Below, one piece after another: positions 44,378 to 53,284 of a DNA stretch of 62,369 bases. The notes beneath the pieces were generated by a model. It worked only from the letters and a program-made list of their open reading frames with translations. It did not search any database and was not told the origin of the DNA. The stretch is taken from NCBI GenBank assembly GCA_044339595.1, contig JBIIVF010000002.1, positions 1-62,369 on the forward strand, given 5' to 3'. The position numbers and the translations under genes are program-made. This stretch comes from CAZTGZ01 sp044339595 (lineage in GTDB: Bacteria; Bacteroidota; Bacteroidia; NS11-12g; UBA9320). How positions within the stretch are numbered: the stretch's first letter is position 1; each line of letters starts with the position of its first letter.

Positions 44378-45616
44378 ATGCAAAAATCATTAATCAACAT
44401 ACATTCTTTGGCAGGAATCTTACCGGAGGGTGTGGAGGTGCTTAAAGGCAACAACTTGGCAAAGCTGCATTGCCTTTCGAACGCATGGCTTCGAATCAAT
44501 CAAAAGAAGATAGAAGATTTCGGGACGATGGATACGTTCGTGCCCAATCCCGGAGAAGAAGTCATAGATTGTAAGGGCAGGATGGTTTTGCCTGCTTTTG
44601 TGGATTCGCATACCCATCTTGTTTTTGCCCATACCCGTGAGCAAGAATTTGAAGATCGACTCAATGGGATGACCTATCAACAAATTGCGGAAAGAGGAGG
44701 TGGAATTTTGAATTCGGCCATGGCATTGCGTCAGATGTCGGAAGATGAATTATATGCCAGAGCTTCAGCAAGGCTCAACCAAGTTATTGCCACCGGAACA
44801 GGCGGGATCGAAATTAAGAGCGGTTATGGTTTAAGCACGGATGCTGAGCTGAAAATGCTCCGGGTCGTTCGCCGATTGAAGGAAAATTTTCCAATTCCGG
44901 TGAAAGCGACATTTTTGGGAGCCCATGCTTTCCCTCTTGAATTTAAAGAAAATCCGGATGGTTACGTGGATGCAATCATCCATGATATGCTGCCGGCTGT
45001 GGCCGAAGAAAAGCTCGCAGATTATGTGGATGTTTTTTGTGAGAAGGGATATTTCAGCATCCCTCAAACCGATCGCATCCTTGAAGCCGCCTGCAAATAT
45101 GGATTGGTGCCTCGATTGCACGTGAATCAGTTTAATTCAATCGGTGGGGTTCAAGCCGCCCTTCGGCATCAAGCAGCCTCTGTAGATCATCTCGAAGTGG
45201 TGACCGATGAAGACATGGCAATTCTTGCCAATAGTTCGTGCATGGTTACTGCTTTGCCCGGATGTTCCTTCTTTTTGGGAATTCCCTATACACCCTTGCG
45301 TGAAATGATTCAAAGAAACATAGCCATCAATCTGGCAACCGATTACAACCCGGGTAGCACGCCTTCCGGCAATATGCAATTTGTGATGAGTTTGGCGTGC
45401 ATTCAGCAGAAACTCACCGTGAATGAAGCATTGAACGCCTGCACCATCAACGGGGCCGCTGCTTTGGGATTATCGGCACAAACGGGAAGCATCACACGCG
45501 GAAAACTCGCACAATTGATCATCACCAAACCGATGGCGAATTTGGCGCTGATGCCTTATCAGTATGGAGAGAATTGGGTGGAGTGGATGGTGCTGGAAGG
45601 GGAGGTTGGGAATTAG
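44378..45616 (+). CDS. hutI: Imidazolonepropionase
   Basis: This enzyme of histidine degradation hydrolyses 4-imidazolone-5-propionate to N-formimino-L-glutamate. Its 412 residues form an amidohydrolase barrel with metal ligands in DSHTHLVFAH, GAHAFP, and the Asp of ATDYNPGS, and the TSG-like GTGGIEIKSGYGL loop. Start ATG 44378 (MQKSLIN) is chosen; upstream in-frame starts would overlap the carbonic anhydrase gene. No other hut gene is present in the window, so the pathway is scattered. Confidence 0.94.
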   Translation: MQKSLINIHSLAGILPEGVEVLKGNNLAKLHCLSNAWLRINQKKIEDFGTMDTFVPNPGEEVIDCKGRMVLPAFVDSHTHLVFAHTREQEFEDRLNGMTYQQIAERGGGILNSAMALRQMSEDELYARASARLNQVIATGTGGIEIKSGYGLSTDAELKMLRVVRRLKENFPIPVKATFLGAHAFPLEFKENPDGYVDAIIHDMLPAVAEEKLADYVDVFCEKGYFSIPQTDRILEAACKYGLVPRLHVNQFNSIGGVQAALRHQAASVDHLEVVTDEDMAILANSSCMVTALPGCSFFLGIPYTPLREMIQRNIAINLATDYNPGSTPSGNMQFVMSLACIQQKLTVNEALNACTINGAAALGLSAQTGSITRGKLAQLIITKPMANLALMPYQYGENWVEWMVLEGEVGN

Positions 45617-45819
45617 GAATCATGGATTCTGTTAATTTACTTTTCAATTCGGAGTGTCTGCGATTTATTTAAACTTATATGGCAATATCTTCAATTGCCA
45701 AAAACTCATAAACCAAGTGATGTTGATGCAATTTATGGCCTTGAGAACAAGAGATTTTAAGGAGGTAGGCTGATTTTTGTCAGTCAAATCGTTTATTTTG
45801 ATCATGTGTGCCAGTTGAA

Positions 45820-45874
45820 CCAACCCTTCAAGGGACCGACACCCTTGAAGGGTTGGCCTCCCTTGAAGGGTTGG
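45820..45874. repeat. Three 15-bp CCCTTGAAGGGTTGG repeats
   Basis: CCCTTGAAGGGTTGG occurs twice in direct orientation (45842-45856 and 45860-45874) and once as a perfect inverted copy (45820-45834). The first two form a 15-bp stem with a 7-base loop. The CCCTTGAAGGG core is itself nearly palindromic. The 154-bp repeat copy 2 begins 11 bases later. This is not a plain terminator because no T run follows. Confidence 0.85.
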
Positions 45875-45885
45875 AGGTGGATGTT

Positions 45886-46039
45886 GGCAACGGGATGGCA
45901 GCGGTAGCCCACAGCGCGGGCGGCTTTGGCAAACATGGGCAAAAGCAAACGACCGAAGGAAGTTCTGATTTTGCCTTAGGTTTGGCTGCCGAACGTGCGA
46001 GGACTATGAGTGGACAGACCGCAAATTGCCCCTAAATTT
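45886..46039. repeat. 154-bp dispersed intergenic repeat, copy 2
   Basis: This copy has the same length, orientation and end sequences as copy 1 at 19320-19473. The first 16 bases (GGCAACGGGATGGCAG) are identical and the right end is AAATTGCCCCTAAATTT. Middle blocks shared with copy 1 include GAGGACTAT and GAGGAAG/GAAGGAAG. A 75-codon frame that covers it is not supported. Confidence 0.75.
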
Positions 46040-46066
46040 TTAGATGCAAACAGAAATAAATATAAA

Positions 46067-46585
46067 CTAAGGATGGAGTGTAAAAGTCAAGGTATGATCT
46101 CTTGAACTGCCGGCAGAATGGCATCCGGCGCAGTCTTTTCCTTTGTCGGCAGGATCGTTTCTAACTTTACCGTCTTTAGTAAAACCGTACCAAAGCCAAC
46201 TGTTTTTTGCGTTGACATGAGTCTCGGCTTTTTTCATTACTATATAATCTGAAACTTTACCGCCTTCTATAATTTCCTTTAAAACGATGGCTCCTTCCTT
46301 AAATTTACCGCCGTCAGGGAGTTTGCCTGTAGAATCTAAAGAGCTAAGGGCAATGTTGTTAAATCTTAATTTAAACTCACCATGCGGACTGCTTCCTTTC
46401 GGACTCAGAATTTTATCTTCATTTTTATAGAAAACAAAACTGTTGTCATTTACTTCAGCATAGAGTCTTCCGATTTCAGAATCAGGGTCATCGGTGGCAT
46501 CTTCTTTACAAGATGAAAATAAAGAAGCCATGAGGCCAATGGACATTAGAATAACAAAAGCTGGAGATTTTTTTCTGATGATCAT
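46067..46585 (-). CDS. Cytochrome P460-like haem lipoprotein
   Basis: This 172-residue protein has a lipoprotein signal (lipobox ASLFSSC, Cys26) and near its C terminus a c-type haem motif CAGCH in KDCAGCHSAGSSRDHTLTF. The preceding strands (GGKFKEGAIVLKEI, DYIVMKKAE, WLWYGF) match the cytochrome P460 fold. It should be held on the outer leaf of the inner or outer membrane. True P460 proteins oxidise hydroxylamine, but single proteins of this kind in Bacteroidota have no assigned role. A -7 box lies 5 bases before the ATG. Confidence 0.8.
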   Translation of the reverse strand: MIIRKKSPAFVILMSIGLMASLFSSCKEDATDDPDSEIGRLYAEVNDNSFVFYKNEDKILSPKGSSPHGEFKLRFNNIALSSLDSTGKLPDGGKFKEGAIVLKEIIEGGKVSDYIVMKKAETHVNAKNSWLWYGFTKDGKVRNDPADKGKDCAGCHSAGSSRDHTLTFTLHP

Positions 46586-46590
46586 ATAGG

Positions 46591-46598
46591 CAAATATA
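46591..46598 (-). promoter_or_regulatory. -7 box 5 nt before P460-like gene
   Basis: The minus strand reads TATATTTG, an exact match 5 bases upstream of the ATG. Confidence 0.6.
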
Positions 46599-46722
46599 GA
46601 AAATGGAGTCTAAGTAGCCGAACTAAAAATCTGCAAAACCTTGAAATAAGGATAAAATGATTGAAAAATGGCATTCAAAACATGCACTTTTGTGAATCTT
46701 TCATGGTTCATTGTTGAATCCT

Positions 46723-46730
46723 TATCTTTG
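46723..46730 (+). promoter_or_regulatory. -7 box 8 nt before mtaB
   Basis: TATCTTTG is an exact match ending 8 bases before the mtaB ATG, so transcription should begin at or very near the start codon. Confidence 0.6.
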
Positions 46731-46738
46731 CACCTGCA

Positions 46739-48043
46739 ATGCAAAAAAGTGTAGCTTTTTATACGTTGGGATGTAAGCTGAATTTCTCAGAAACATCCAC
46801 CATTGGGCGTCAATTGACGGATGCTGGTATGTGTCGTGTTGAATTTCAGGAAAAGGCCAACATCTATGTCATCAACACCTGTTCGGTGACTGAAAATGCC
46901 GATCGAAAGTGCAAAAAGGTGGTGCGAGAAGCCCTAAAAATTAATCCCGATGCCTTTGTGGTGATTGTGGGTTGTTATGCGCAGCTCAAACCCAAAGAAA
47001 TTGCTGAAATATCCGGGGTAGATCTTGTTTTGGGTGCCGCAGAAAAGTTTAATCTGCTAGAATACCTTACCGAAATATCCAAAAAGGATAAAGCAGAAGT
47101 TCATAATCGCAACATCAAGGAAACCAATATTTTTATACCCGGATTTTCAGCCGGAGACAGAACCCGTTCTTTTTTGAAGGTGCAGGATGGCTGTGATTAT
47201 TTCTGTTCATTTTGTACCATTCCTTTGGCCAGAGGTGCCAGCAGATCAGCTACGGTAGCTGAAACCTTGGAGGTGGCCCGGGAAGTTGCCAAAACAGGCG
47301 TGCGTGAAGTGGTTTTAACCGGCGTGAATATTGGGGATTTTGGCGTTCAACAGGGAGAAACACTGATGGATCTGATCAGAGAATTAGATCACATTCCGGG
47401 AATTGACCGATTTAGAATTTCTTCGATTGAGCCCAATTTGCTTACAGACGAAATCATCCAATTTGTGTCTACTTCTCAAAAATTTGTGCCGCATTTTCAT
47501 GTTCCGCTGCAAAGTGGGTCGGATAAGTTGCTCAAAATGATGCGCAGGAAATATGAGCGAAGTCTCTATGAAGAAAAGGTTGAAAAGATAAAAGAAGTTA
47601 TGCCGGATGCGGCTATAGGCGTAGATGTGATTGTCGGATTTCCGGGAGAAACGGAGGAAGATTTTCTGGAAACCTATGAATTTCTGGTGAATCTCGATGT
47701 TTCATACCTTCACGTCTTTCCTTATTCTGAAAGGGCCCGAACAACGGCAAAGAAACTCGAAGACAAAGTGCCTCAGCATATAAAAAATGATCGGGTTGCT
47801 CGTTTGAGAATTCTAAGTGAAAAGAAAAGACAGGCTTTTTACCGCCACCATTTGGGTAAAACGTACTCGGTGCTGTTTGAGGCCGAAGAAGACAAAGGTA
47901 AAATGTCGGGGTTTACTCAAAACTACATTAAAGTGGAAACAGATTATGATCCTTTGCTGGTGAATGAACTCATTTCCGCTGAATTACTGGAGATTACCCT
48001 TAATGGAAATGTATCGGCTGCTATTCAACAGATGGTTCATTAA
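46739..48043 (+). CDS. mtaB: tRNA t6A37 methylthiotransferase MtaB
   Basis: This radical-SAM enzyme turns t6A37 of tRNA into ms2t6A. Its 434 residues carry the N-terminal MTTase domain with its three cluster cysteines (TLGCKLN, NTCSVTE, VGCYAQ), the radical-SAM triad CDYFCSFC, and a C-terminal TRAM-like segment. NTCSVTENADRK and FSAGDRTRSFLKVQDGCDYFC are typical of the MtaB branch, not of MiaB. Transcription is probably from the -7 box just upstream. Confidence 0.94.
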   Translation: MQKSVAFYTLGCKLNFSETSTIGRQLTDAGMCRVEFQEKANIYVINTCSVTENADRKCKKVVREALKINPDAFVVIVGCYAQLKPKEIAEISGVDLVLGAAEKFNLLEYLTEISKKDKAEVHNRNIKETNIFIPGFSAGDRTRSFLKVQDGCDYFCSFCTIPLARGASRSATVAETLEVAREVAKTGVREVVLTGVNIGDFGVQQGETLMDLIRELDHIPGIDRFRISSIEPNLLTDEIIQFVSTSQKFVPHFHVPLQSGSDKLLKMMRRKYERSLYEEKVEKIKEVMPDAAIGVDVIVGFPGETEEDFLETYEFLVNLDVSYLHVFPYSERARTTAKKLEDKVPQHIKNDRVARLRILSEKKRQAFYRHHLGKTYSVLFEAEEDKGKMSGFTQNYIKVETDYDPLLVNELISAELLEITLNGNVSAAIQQMVH

Positions 48044-48247
48044 ACCAAGAACCAGCACATAGAATTCTGAAACGAATAAGAAACTGTAAATAAATATTTT
48101 GCCAAGATTGATCAAATGGTTTATCTTGGGTTTAAAGCCAATTAACGGCGATGATTTTAGTTCCTAAAATGCGATCCGGTAATTTTGGATTAAAAGTTAA
48201 AATGGGATTTTCGGTCTTAAAGGGCTTAATTCGCAGTTAAAATTTCT

Positions 48248-49465
48248 ATGTATCCCAGTATTTACGATATGTTCTATGATTTGTTCGGGGTTCAGTGGCT
48301 ACCACTGAAATTCGTACAAACTTTCGGGTTCTTTGTGGCACTTTCTTTTTTGGCGTCCAATTTCGTGATGACCATTGAATTAAAAAGAAAGGAGAAAGAA
48401 GGGCTCATTCAAGGACAAACGACGTATTTCTGGGAGGGAAAAATGTCTCCATGGTCTGACTTTTTGACCACCGCCCTCACGGGCTTCTTATTGGGTTGGA
48501 AAATTCTTTACGCATTCACCCATTTAAGTGAAGTCAGTTCTAATCCACAGGCATTTATATTGAGTTCTCAAGGCTCTGTCTTGTTGGGCGTGAGTGTGGC
48601 TGCCCTGTTAACAGGATATAAATACTATGCAGAAAACAAAGCAAAGCTCGAGAAGCCGGTTAAACATGAAAGAATTCGCCATCCGTATGAGATCATGGGA
48701 AATGTTACCCTCATTGCAGCAGTTGCGGGTTTTGCAGGAGCCAAAATATTCCATCACCTCGAAAATTGGGATGAATTTATGGCCGACCCCATCGGTGCTT
48801 TGAGCAGTCCTTTCAGTGGACTTACTTTTTATGGTGGTTTGATATGTGGTGGTGCCGCAGTGTTATGGTATGCCGCTAAAAATGGTGTGCCATGGCGCAT
48901 CATGTTGGATGTTGGAGCTCCTACGATGATGCTGGCCTATGCCTTAGGACGGGTGGGTTGCCACATGAGCGGTGATGGCGACTGGGGAATCGTGAACACA
49001 GCACCCAAGCCCGGTTGGATGTCATTTTTACCGGATTGGATTTGGTCTTATAATTATCCCAACAATGTAAATCAAGTTTGTAATCCCTTTACCGGCAATG
49101 AAGCGATGATGCATTCATGCAATTGGGAGGAAACACCGTATTTAATTGCTCCTGTTTTTCCAACACCATTTTATGAAACCTTAGTTTGTCTATTGTTATT
49201 TGGACTCATTTGGATGGTGCGCCGCAAATTTGCGGTAGCCGGAACTTTATTTTTCTTCTACTTGATCCTGAATGGCTTGGAACGTTTTATGATTGAGAAA
49301 ATAAGGGTCAATACCAAGTATCATTGGGGTAGCTTAGAAATTACTCAGGCAGAAATAATATCCTTTACCTTTGTGATTGTCGGTGTTTTTATGCTGTGGT
49401 ACTTGATTCGTTCCGAAAAGAAAAATACTAAAAGTAAACCTGAATTTAATCCTTCTGATCTATGA
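48248..49465 (+). CDS. lgt: Prolipoprotein diacylglyceryl transferase
   Basis: This inner-membrane enzyme adds diacylglycerol to lipobox Cys of prelipoproteins. It has about seven membrane helices in 405 residues, longer than the ca. 290 of E. coli; the extra length is an N-terminal helix region and a loop around residues 255-300. The Lgt signature appears as ALGRVGCHMSGDGDWG, with SGLTFYGGLICGG and a YGLI-like helix before it and RFMIEKIRV near the end. The substrates include lipoproteins in this window (GldJ, LemA). It overlaps the PNGase gene by 4 bases (ATGA). Confidence 0.9.
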   Translation: MYPSIYDMFYDLFGVQWLPLKFVQTFGFFVALSFLASNFVMTIELKRKEKEGLIQGQTTYFWEGKMSPWSDFLTTALTGFLLGWKILYAFTHLSEVSSNPQAFILSSQGSVLLGVSVAALLTGYKYYAENKAKLEKPVKHERIRHPYEIMGNVTLIAAVAGFAGAKIFHHLENWDEFMADPIGALSSPFSGLTFYGGLICGGAAVLWYAAKNGVPWRIMLDVGAPTMMLAYALGRVGCHMSGDGDWGIVNTAPKPGWMSFLPDWIWSYNYPNNVNQVCNPFTGNEAMMHSCNWEETPYLIAPVFPTPFYETLVCLLLFGLIWMVRRKFAVAGTLFFFYLILNGLERFMIEKIRVNTKYHWGSLEITQAEIISFTFVIVGVFMLWYLIRSEKKNTKSKPEFNPSDL

Positions 49466-51522
49466 AAAGAATTTTAATCCTATTGATTTTCTCATCGATA
49501 GCCGTGAGTTTGTTTGCCCTTCCGGGTGATACACTCATAGTTCAGTCTCACAGCAAAGTCGATCAAGTATGGTATGGTAATTATGACCGCTTGGCTCATT
49601 TTCCAACCGCGGGAAAATCATTCCAAAAGATTGTGATGAAGTACACATTGGGTTGCCCAACGAGCGGATGCAGCGATTGGGATTATGATGTGAATGTATG
49701 GCTTATGAAGAATACCGGGCGTATAGACACCTTGATCGCCAAAATTGATACCATTAGCTGGTCTCCTCTCAAAACGGATACAACTTTTTCTTTCAACAAA
49801 GTATATGATCCTTTTGAATTGGGTAGGTACATTACTCCTTATGGGACCTACATGAATTTCAGAAATCCCGGGTATAAAGCGGCAGGTTTTGATTCATCCT
49901 GGAAACATGTCTTTTATTATGACGTTACCGATTTTGCCTCACTTTTGAAGGATAGTGTGCTCATTCGCAATCAATACAGAGGATGGAGCAGCGGGTTTCA
50001 ATGTACCATTGAGTTCATTTTTGTTGAAGGCACACCGGCGCGTCCTGTTTTGTCGATTCAAAATATATATACCTCCGGAGGAACTTATACAAACCCATCA
50101 GAATTTGAAACCAATAGGATGCCCGGAAAAAAAATGTTTATCCATCAGGAAGCCCGGGATGCAGAAGTCAAGGTAATCATTACCGGTCACGGAGCTGATA
50201 AGGCCAATGGCTGTGGTGAGTTTTGTGATAAAAACTATTATTTTAAGGTGAATGGGAAGACCCTTGACACGGCCAGAATGTGGAGAGATGATTGCCATAT
50301 TACTGCCGTGAAACCTCAGGGTGGAACATGGCTTTTTAGCCGTGCTAATTGGTGTCCAGGGGATAAAGTATATCCCTTTTATCACAACATCAAATCTTCT
50401 TTAATGCCCGGTGATAGTATGTTGTTGGATATTGATCTTGACCCAAGTATAGCCACCGGAAACAATGCCGCCAGTTACAATGCTTCGGCGGTTCTTTTTG
50501 TATATGGAAATCCATCTTTTAAAACAGATGCCTCCATAGTGGATATTATGGTTCCATCGAGTGCCAGTGAGTATAAGCATTGGAATCCTTCTTGTAACGA
50601 GCCTAAGGTCATTTTACGAAATTTGGGCACGAATCCGCTCACCTGGGCATCGATCAAATATGGTGCAGAAGGATTGAAACAAAGAGAGTATGTTTGGAAG
50701 GGTAACATCCCGTTTATGGGGCAGGATACCATTACCTTGCCTACTCCTTATTGGGATGGGGTAAACTTTGAAGTGAATCGTTTTTTTGCCGAAGTGAACC
50801 ATGCCAATCATCTTTTAGAGGATGAAAATCCTACCAACGACGAAGCTTTTTCATCCTTTGTTCCGGCACCGCGACTTGAAGCCTTTACCCTCATGATGCG
50901 CACCAATGGTCAACCGCAAGAGAATAAACTCACCATCACCAATGAAAAAGGCGAGGTGGTTTTTCTGATGGAAAAATTGGATCCGAACAAAATTTATCAA
51001 TACGACCTGAATCTGCCTGCAGGATGTTATGAACTTCTGCTTACAGATGAAGGTCAGGATGGTCTTCATTTCTGGTATTATAATAACATAGGACAACCCA
51101 CCCGCACCAATGGTTGGTTTAGGCTCAACAAGAAAACCGGGGGAACCTATTTACCCGTAAATGGTGATTTTGGGTCGGAAATTCGATACAATTTCATTGT
51201 AGGAAACATGACCGTGCCCGAAGCTCCGATTATTCGTGATCCATTGACGGTATTTCCTAATCCTGCCGGTAAAGAGCTTTTTGTTCAAATTCCGGGTAGT
51301 GATATGATTGGAACCGTTGATATTCAAATTACGGATCTTAAAGGCAGGGTGGTTAAATCCATAAACCAAGTGTCCGCCTCAGATGCATATTGGTATAAAA
51401 TGTCGCTCGACGGTTTGTCACCCGGTATGTATATAGTGGAGGTAAATATGAGTCATACCGGTTTTGAGTTGCCGATGAGAACCGAAAAAATCAAAACCAA
51501 GTTAATCGTAACACAACAATAA
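49462..51522 (+). CDS. PNGase F-like glycosidase with T9SS tail
   Basis: This 686-residue secreted enzyme resembles peptide-N4-(N-acetyl-beta-glucosaminyl)asparagine amidase F, which removes N-glycans from proteins. After a signal peptide (residues 1-20) come the PNGase F N- and C-domains. The catalytic Asp equivalent is Asp74 in CSDWDYDVNVW, Glu253 in GCGEFC matches Glu206 of Flavobacterium PNGase F, and NWCPGDKV is conserved. The third catalytic Glu is not clear. The C-terminal 85 residues (FPNPAGKELFV...GLSPGMYIVEV) are a type A T9SS sorting domain, so it is exported to the cell surface or medium. N-glycans suggest eukaryotic glycoproteins as food. Confidence 0.87.
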   Translation: MKRILILLIFSSIAVSLFALPGDTLIVQSHSKVDQVWYGNYDRLAHFPTAGKSFQKIVMKYTLGCPTSGCSDWDYDVNVWLMKNTGRIDTLIAKIDTISWSPLKTDTTFSFNKVYDPFELGRYITPYGTYMNFRNPGYKAAGFDSSWKHVFYYDVTDFASLLKDSVLIRNQYRGWSSGFQCTIEFIFVEGTPARPVLSIQNIYTSGGTYTNPSEFETNRMPGKKMFIHQEARDAEVKVIITGHGADKANGCGEFCDKNYYFKVNGKTLDTARMWRDDCHITAVKPQGGTWLFSRANWCPGDKVYPFYHNIKSSLMPGDSMLLDIDLDPSIATGNNAASYNASAVLFVYGNPSFKTDASIVDIMVPSSASEYKHWNPSCNEPKVILRNLGTNPLTWASIKYGAEGLKQREYVWKGNIPFMGQDTITLPTPYWDGVNFEVNRFFAEVNHANHLLEDENPTNDEAFSSFVPAPRLEAFTLMMRTNGQPQENKLTITNEKGEVVFLMEKLDPNKIYQYDLNLPAGCYELLLTDEGQDGLHFWYYNNIGQPTRTNGWFRLNKKTGGTYLPVNGDFGSEIRYNFIVGNMTVPEAPIIRDPLTVFPNPAGKELFVQIPGSDMIGTVDIQITDLKGRVVKSINQVSASDAYWYKMSLDGLSPGMYIVEVNMSHTGFELPMRTEKIKTKLIVTQQ

Positions 51523-51543
51523 AACCCCATATCTGTTTATCCA

Positions 51544-53220
51544 ATGGAAAGTAAAAACACCATGAGTTTATTCAACAAACACGAGCAAACATTGCATGCC
51601 GCAGTCGCAGCCCTTTTCGACAGAAATTATTACACACCTTATCCCGAGCATCCAAAAGCGTATGGTGAAAATGCCGATGAGGCGGGTAAATCTGCCTTTT
51701 TGAAATCAATGAATGAAAATTTTACGGAGTTTGGTTATGAAGGCACAACTTGGATTGGTGAAGAAGTTTCACCTTATCTTCAAACCGGAATTGGTGTGCG
51801 TTATCCTGCCTTGGAGGTGGAAGAATACATCAGTCGCTCCGGACAAGCTTTTCAAACCTGGAAAAATACCACGACGGAAGAACGGGTAGGTGTGTTGATG
51901 GAGGCGCTTGAAAGGATTACCCATCGTTTTTTTGAAATCGCCTATGCGACCATGCATACCACCGGGCAATCGTTTATCATGTCTTTTCAGGCTTCCGGTC
52001 CACATTCGAATGATCGCGCGTTGGAAGCAGTGGCCATGGGATATCATGAATTGAAGAAATTTCCTGATCAAAAAACCTGGAGTAAGCCCATGGGTAAGTT
52101 TGATCTGAATATTCATAAAACCTGGAAGGCCATGCCCAAAGGAATAGGATTGGTGATTGGTTGTTCTACTTTCCCGACCTGGAATACCACTCCGGGTATG
52201 TTTGCTAGCTTGATCACCGGAAACAGTGTTATAGTAAAACCGCATCCGAAAGCCATATTGCCGATTGCCATTGTAGTATCAGAAGTGCGGAAAGTGCTTT
52301 CTGAAAATGGTTTCAATCCGGATACCGTGCTGCTTGCACCGGATACCGTTTCTAATCCTGTGACCAACCACTTGGCGGAAAATCAGGCCGTAAAATTGAT
52401 CGATTATACCGGAAGCAGTCATTTTGGCGATTACATCGAAACCTTACCTAAAACCGTATTTACCGAGAAAGCCGGTGTGAATTCTGTAATTCTCGATTCA
52501 GCGGATGACTTAAAAGGCGTACTTCAAAACATTGCCTTTTCTGTTTCTCTATATAGCGGGCAAATGTGCACGGCCCCTCAGAATATTTTTATTGCATCTA
52601 CAGGGGTAAAAACACCGGAAGGAATCGTTTCTTTTGACGACGTGGCCTCTATGTTGGCTGCATCGGTAAAGGGAATTGCCGAACACCCGAAAATGGGGGC
52701 AGGCACTTTGGGTGGAATTCAAAATGATCAAACGCTAAAACGAATTCAAGACGAAGGAAACTTTGGTGGCATTGTTTTGCTCGATACCATGAATGTTAAA
52801 AGCGAAGAATTTGAACATGCATTGATTGCTTCTCCTAAAATTGTTCAGTTGCATGCCTCAGACAAGACGGTTTATAGCAGAGAGTGCTTCGGGCCGATGG
52901 TATTTGTGATTAAAACATCCGGATTGGAAGAATCCATTGTTCTTGCTGCACAGTTGGCAGAAGAAAAAGGGGCCATCACTTGTTTGGCCTATGCCAATAC
53001 TAAAGAGGTCAGAGATAATATTGAAGATGAGATGAATGCACGCTTTGTGCCTGTATCCTTTAATTTTAGTGGCGCGGCCTTAGTAAATTCTCATGCCGCT
53101 TTTTCTGATTTCCACGTGACCGGAGGAAATCCTGCAGGAAATGCATCGTTTACGAACCCTGATTACATCAATCGACGATTTGTTTGGATAGGAAACAGAT
53201 ATTTATTGCCTCAAGCATGA
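51544..53220 (+). CDS. paaN: PaaN-type aldehyde dehydrogenase-like protein
   Basis: This 558-residue protein belongs to the PaaN branch of the aldehyde dehydrogenase superfamily, linked to phenylacetate breakdown (in PaaZ the related domain oxidises the ring-opened aldehyde). The N-terminal NKHEQTLHAAVAALFDRNYYTPYPE, GIGLVIGCSTFPTWNT and SGQMCTAPQNIF with the catalytic Cys are typical. No other paa gene is in the window, and the enzyme lacks the hydratase domain of PaaZ, so the exact substrate is uncertain. An in-frame ATG at 51562 is another possible start. Confidence 0.85.
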   Translation: MESKNTMSLFNKHEQTLHAAVAALFDRNYYTPYPEHPKAYGENADEAGKSAFLKSMNENFTEFGYEGTTWIGEEVSPYLQTGIGVRYPALEVEEYISRSGQAFQTWKNTTTEERVGVLMEALERITHRFFEIAYATMHTTGQSFIMSFQASGPHSNDRALEAVAMGYHELKKFPDQKTWSKPMGKFDLNIHKTWKAMPKGIGLVIGCSTFPTWNTTPGMFASLITGNSVIVKPHPKAILPIAIVVSEVRKVLSENGFNPDTVLLAPDTVSNPVTNHLAENQAVKLIDYTGSSHFGDYIETLPKTVFTEKAGVNSVILDSADDLKGVLQNIAFSVSLYSGQMCTAPQNIFIASTGVKTPEGIVSFDDVASMLAASVKGIAEHPKMGAGTLGGIQNDQTLKRIQDEGNFGGIVLLDTMNVKSEEFEHALIASPKIVQLHASDKTVYSRECFGPMVFVIKTSGLEESIVLAAQLAEEKGAITCLAYANTKEVRDNIEDEMNARFVPVSFNFSGAALVNSHAAFSDFHVTGGNPAGNASFTNPDYINRRFVWIGNRYLLPQA

Positions 53221-53228
53221 TATATTTG
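53221..53228 (+). promoter_or_regulatory. Candidate -7 box for the 53.3-kb operon
   Basis: TATATTTG is an exact match directly after the paaN stop and 56 bases before the next ATG. A nearer sequence TAATATTG (53261-53268) matches with one mismatch; either may be used. Confidence 0.4.
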
Positions 53229-53284
53229 AAACTCTTAACTTCTAATTTTACTGAAATCATTAATATTGCGCAAATTCAATCTAA

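Noticed and set aside
45820..45874. Short CRISPR-like array
   Set aside because: The repeats are 15 bp, one is inverted, and the spacers are 3-7 bases; no cas genes are near.
45808..46035. 75-codon frame across the 15-bp repeats and repeat copy 2
   Set aside because: It covers two repeat types of non-coding character and has no counterpart in copy 1.
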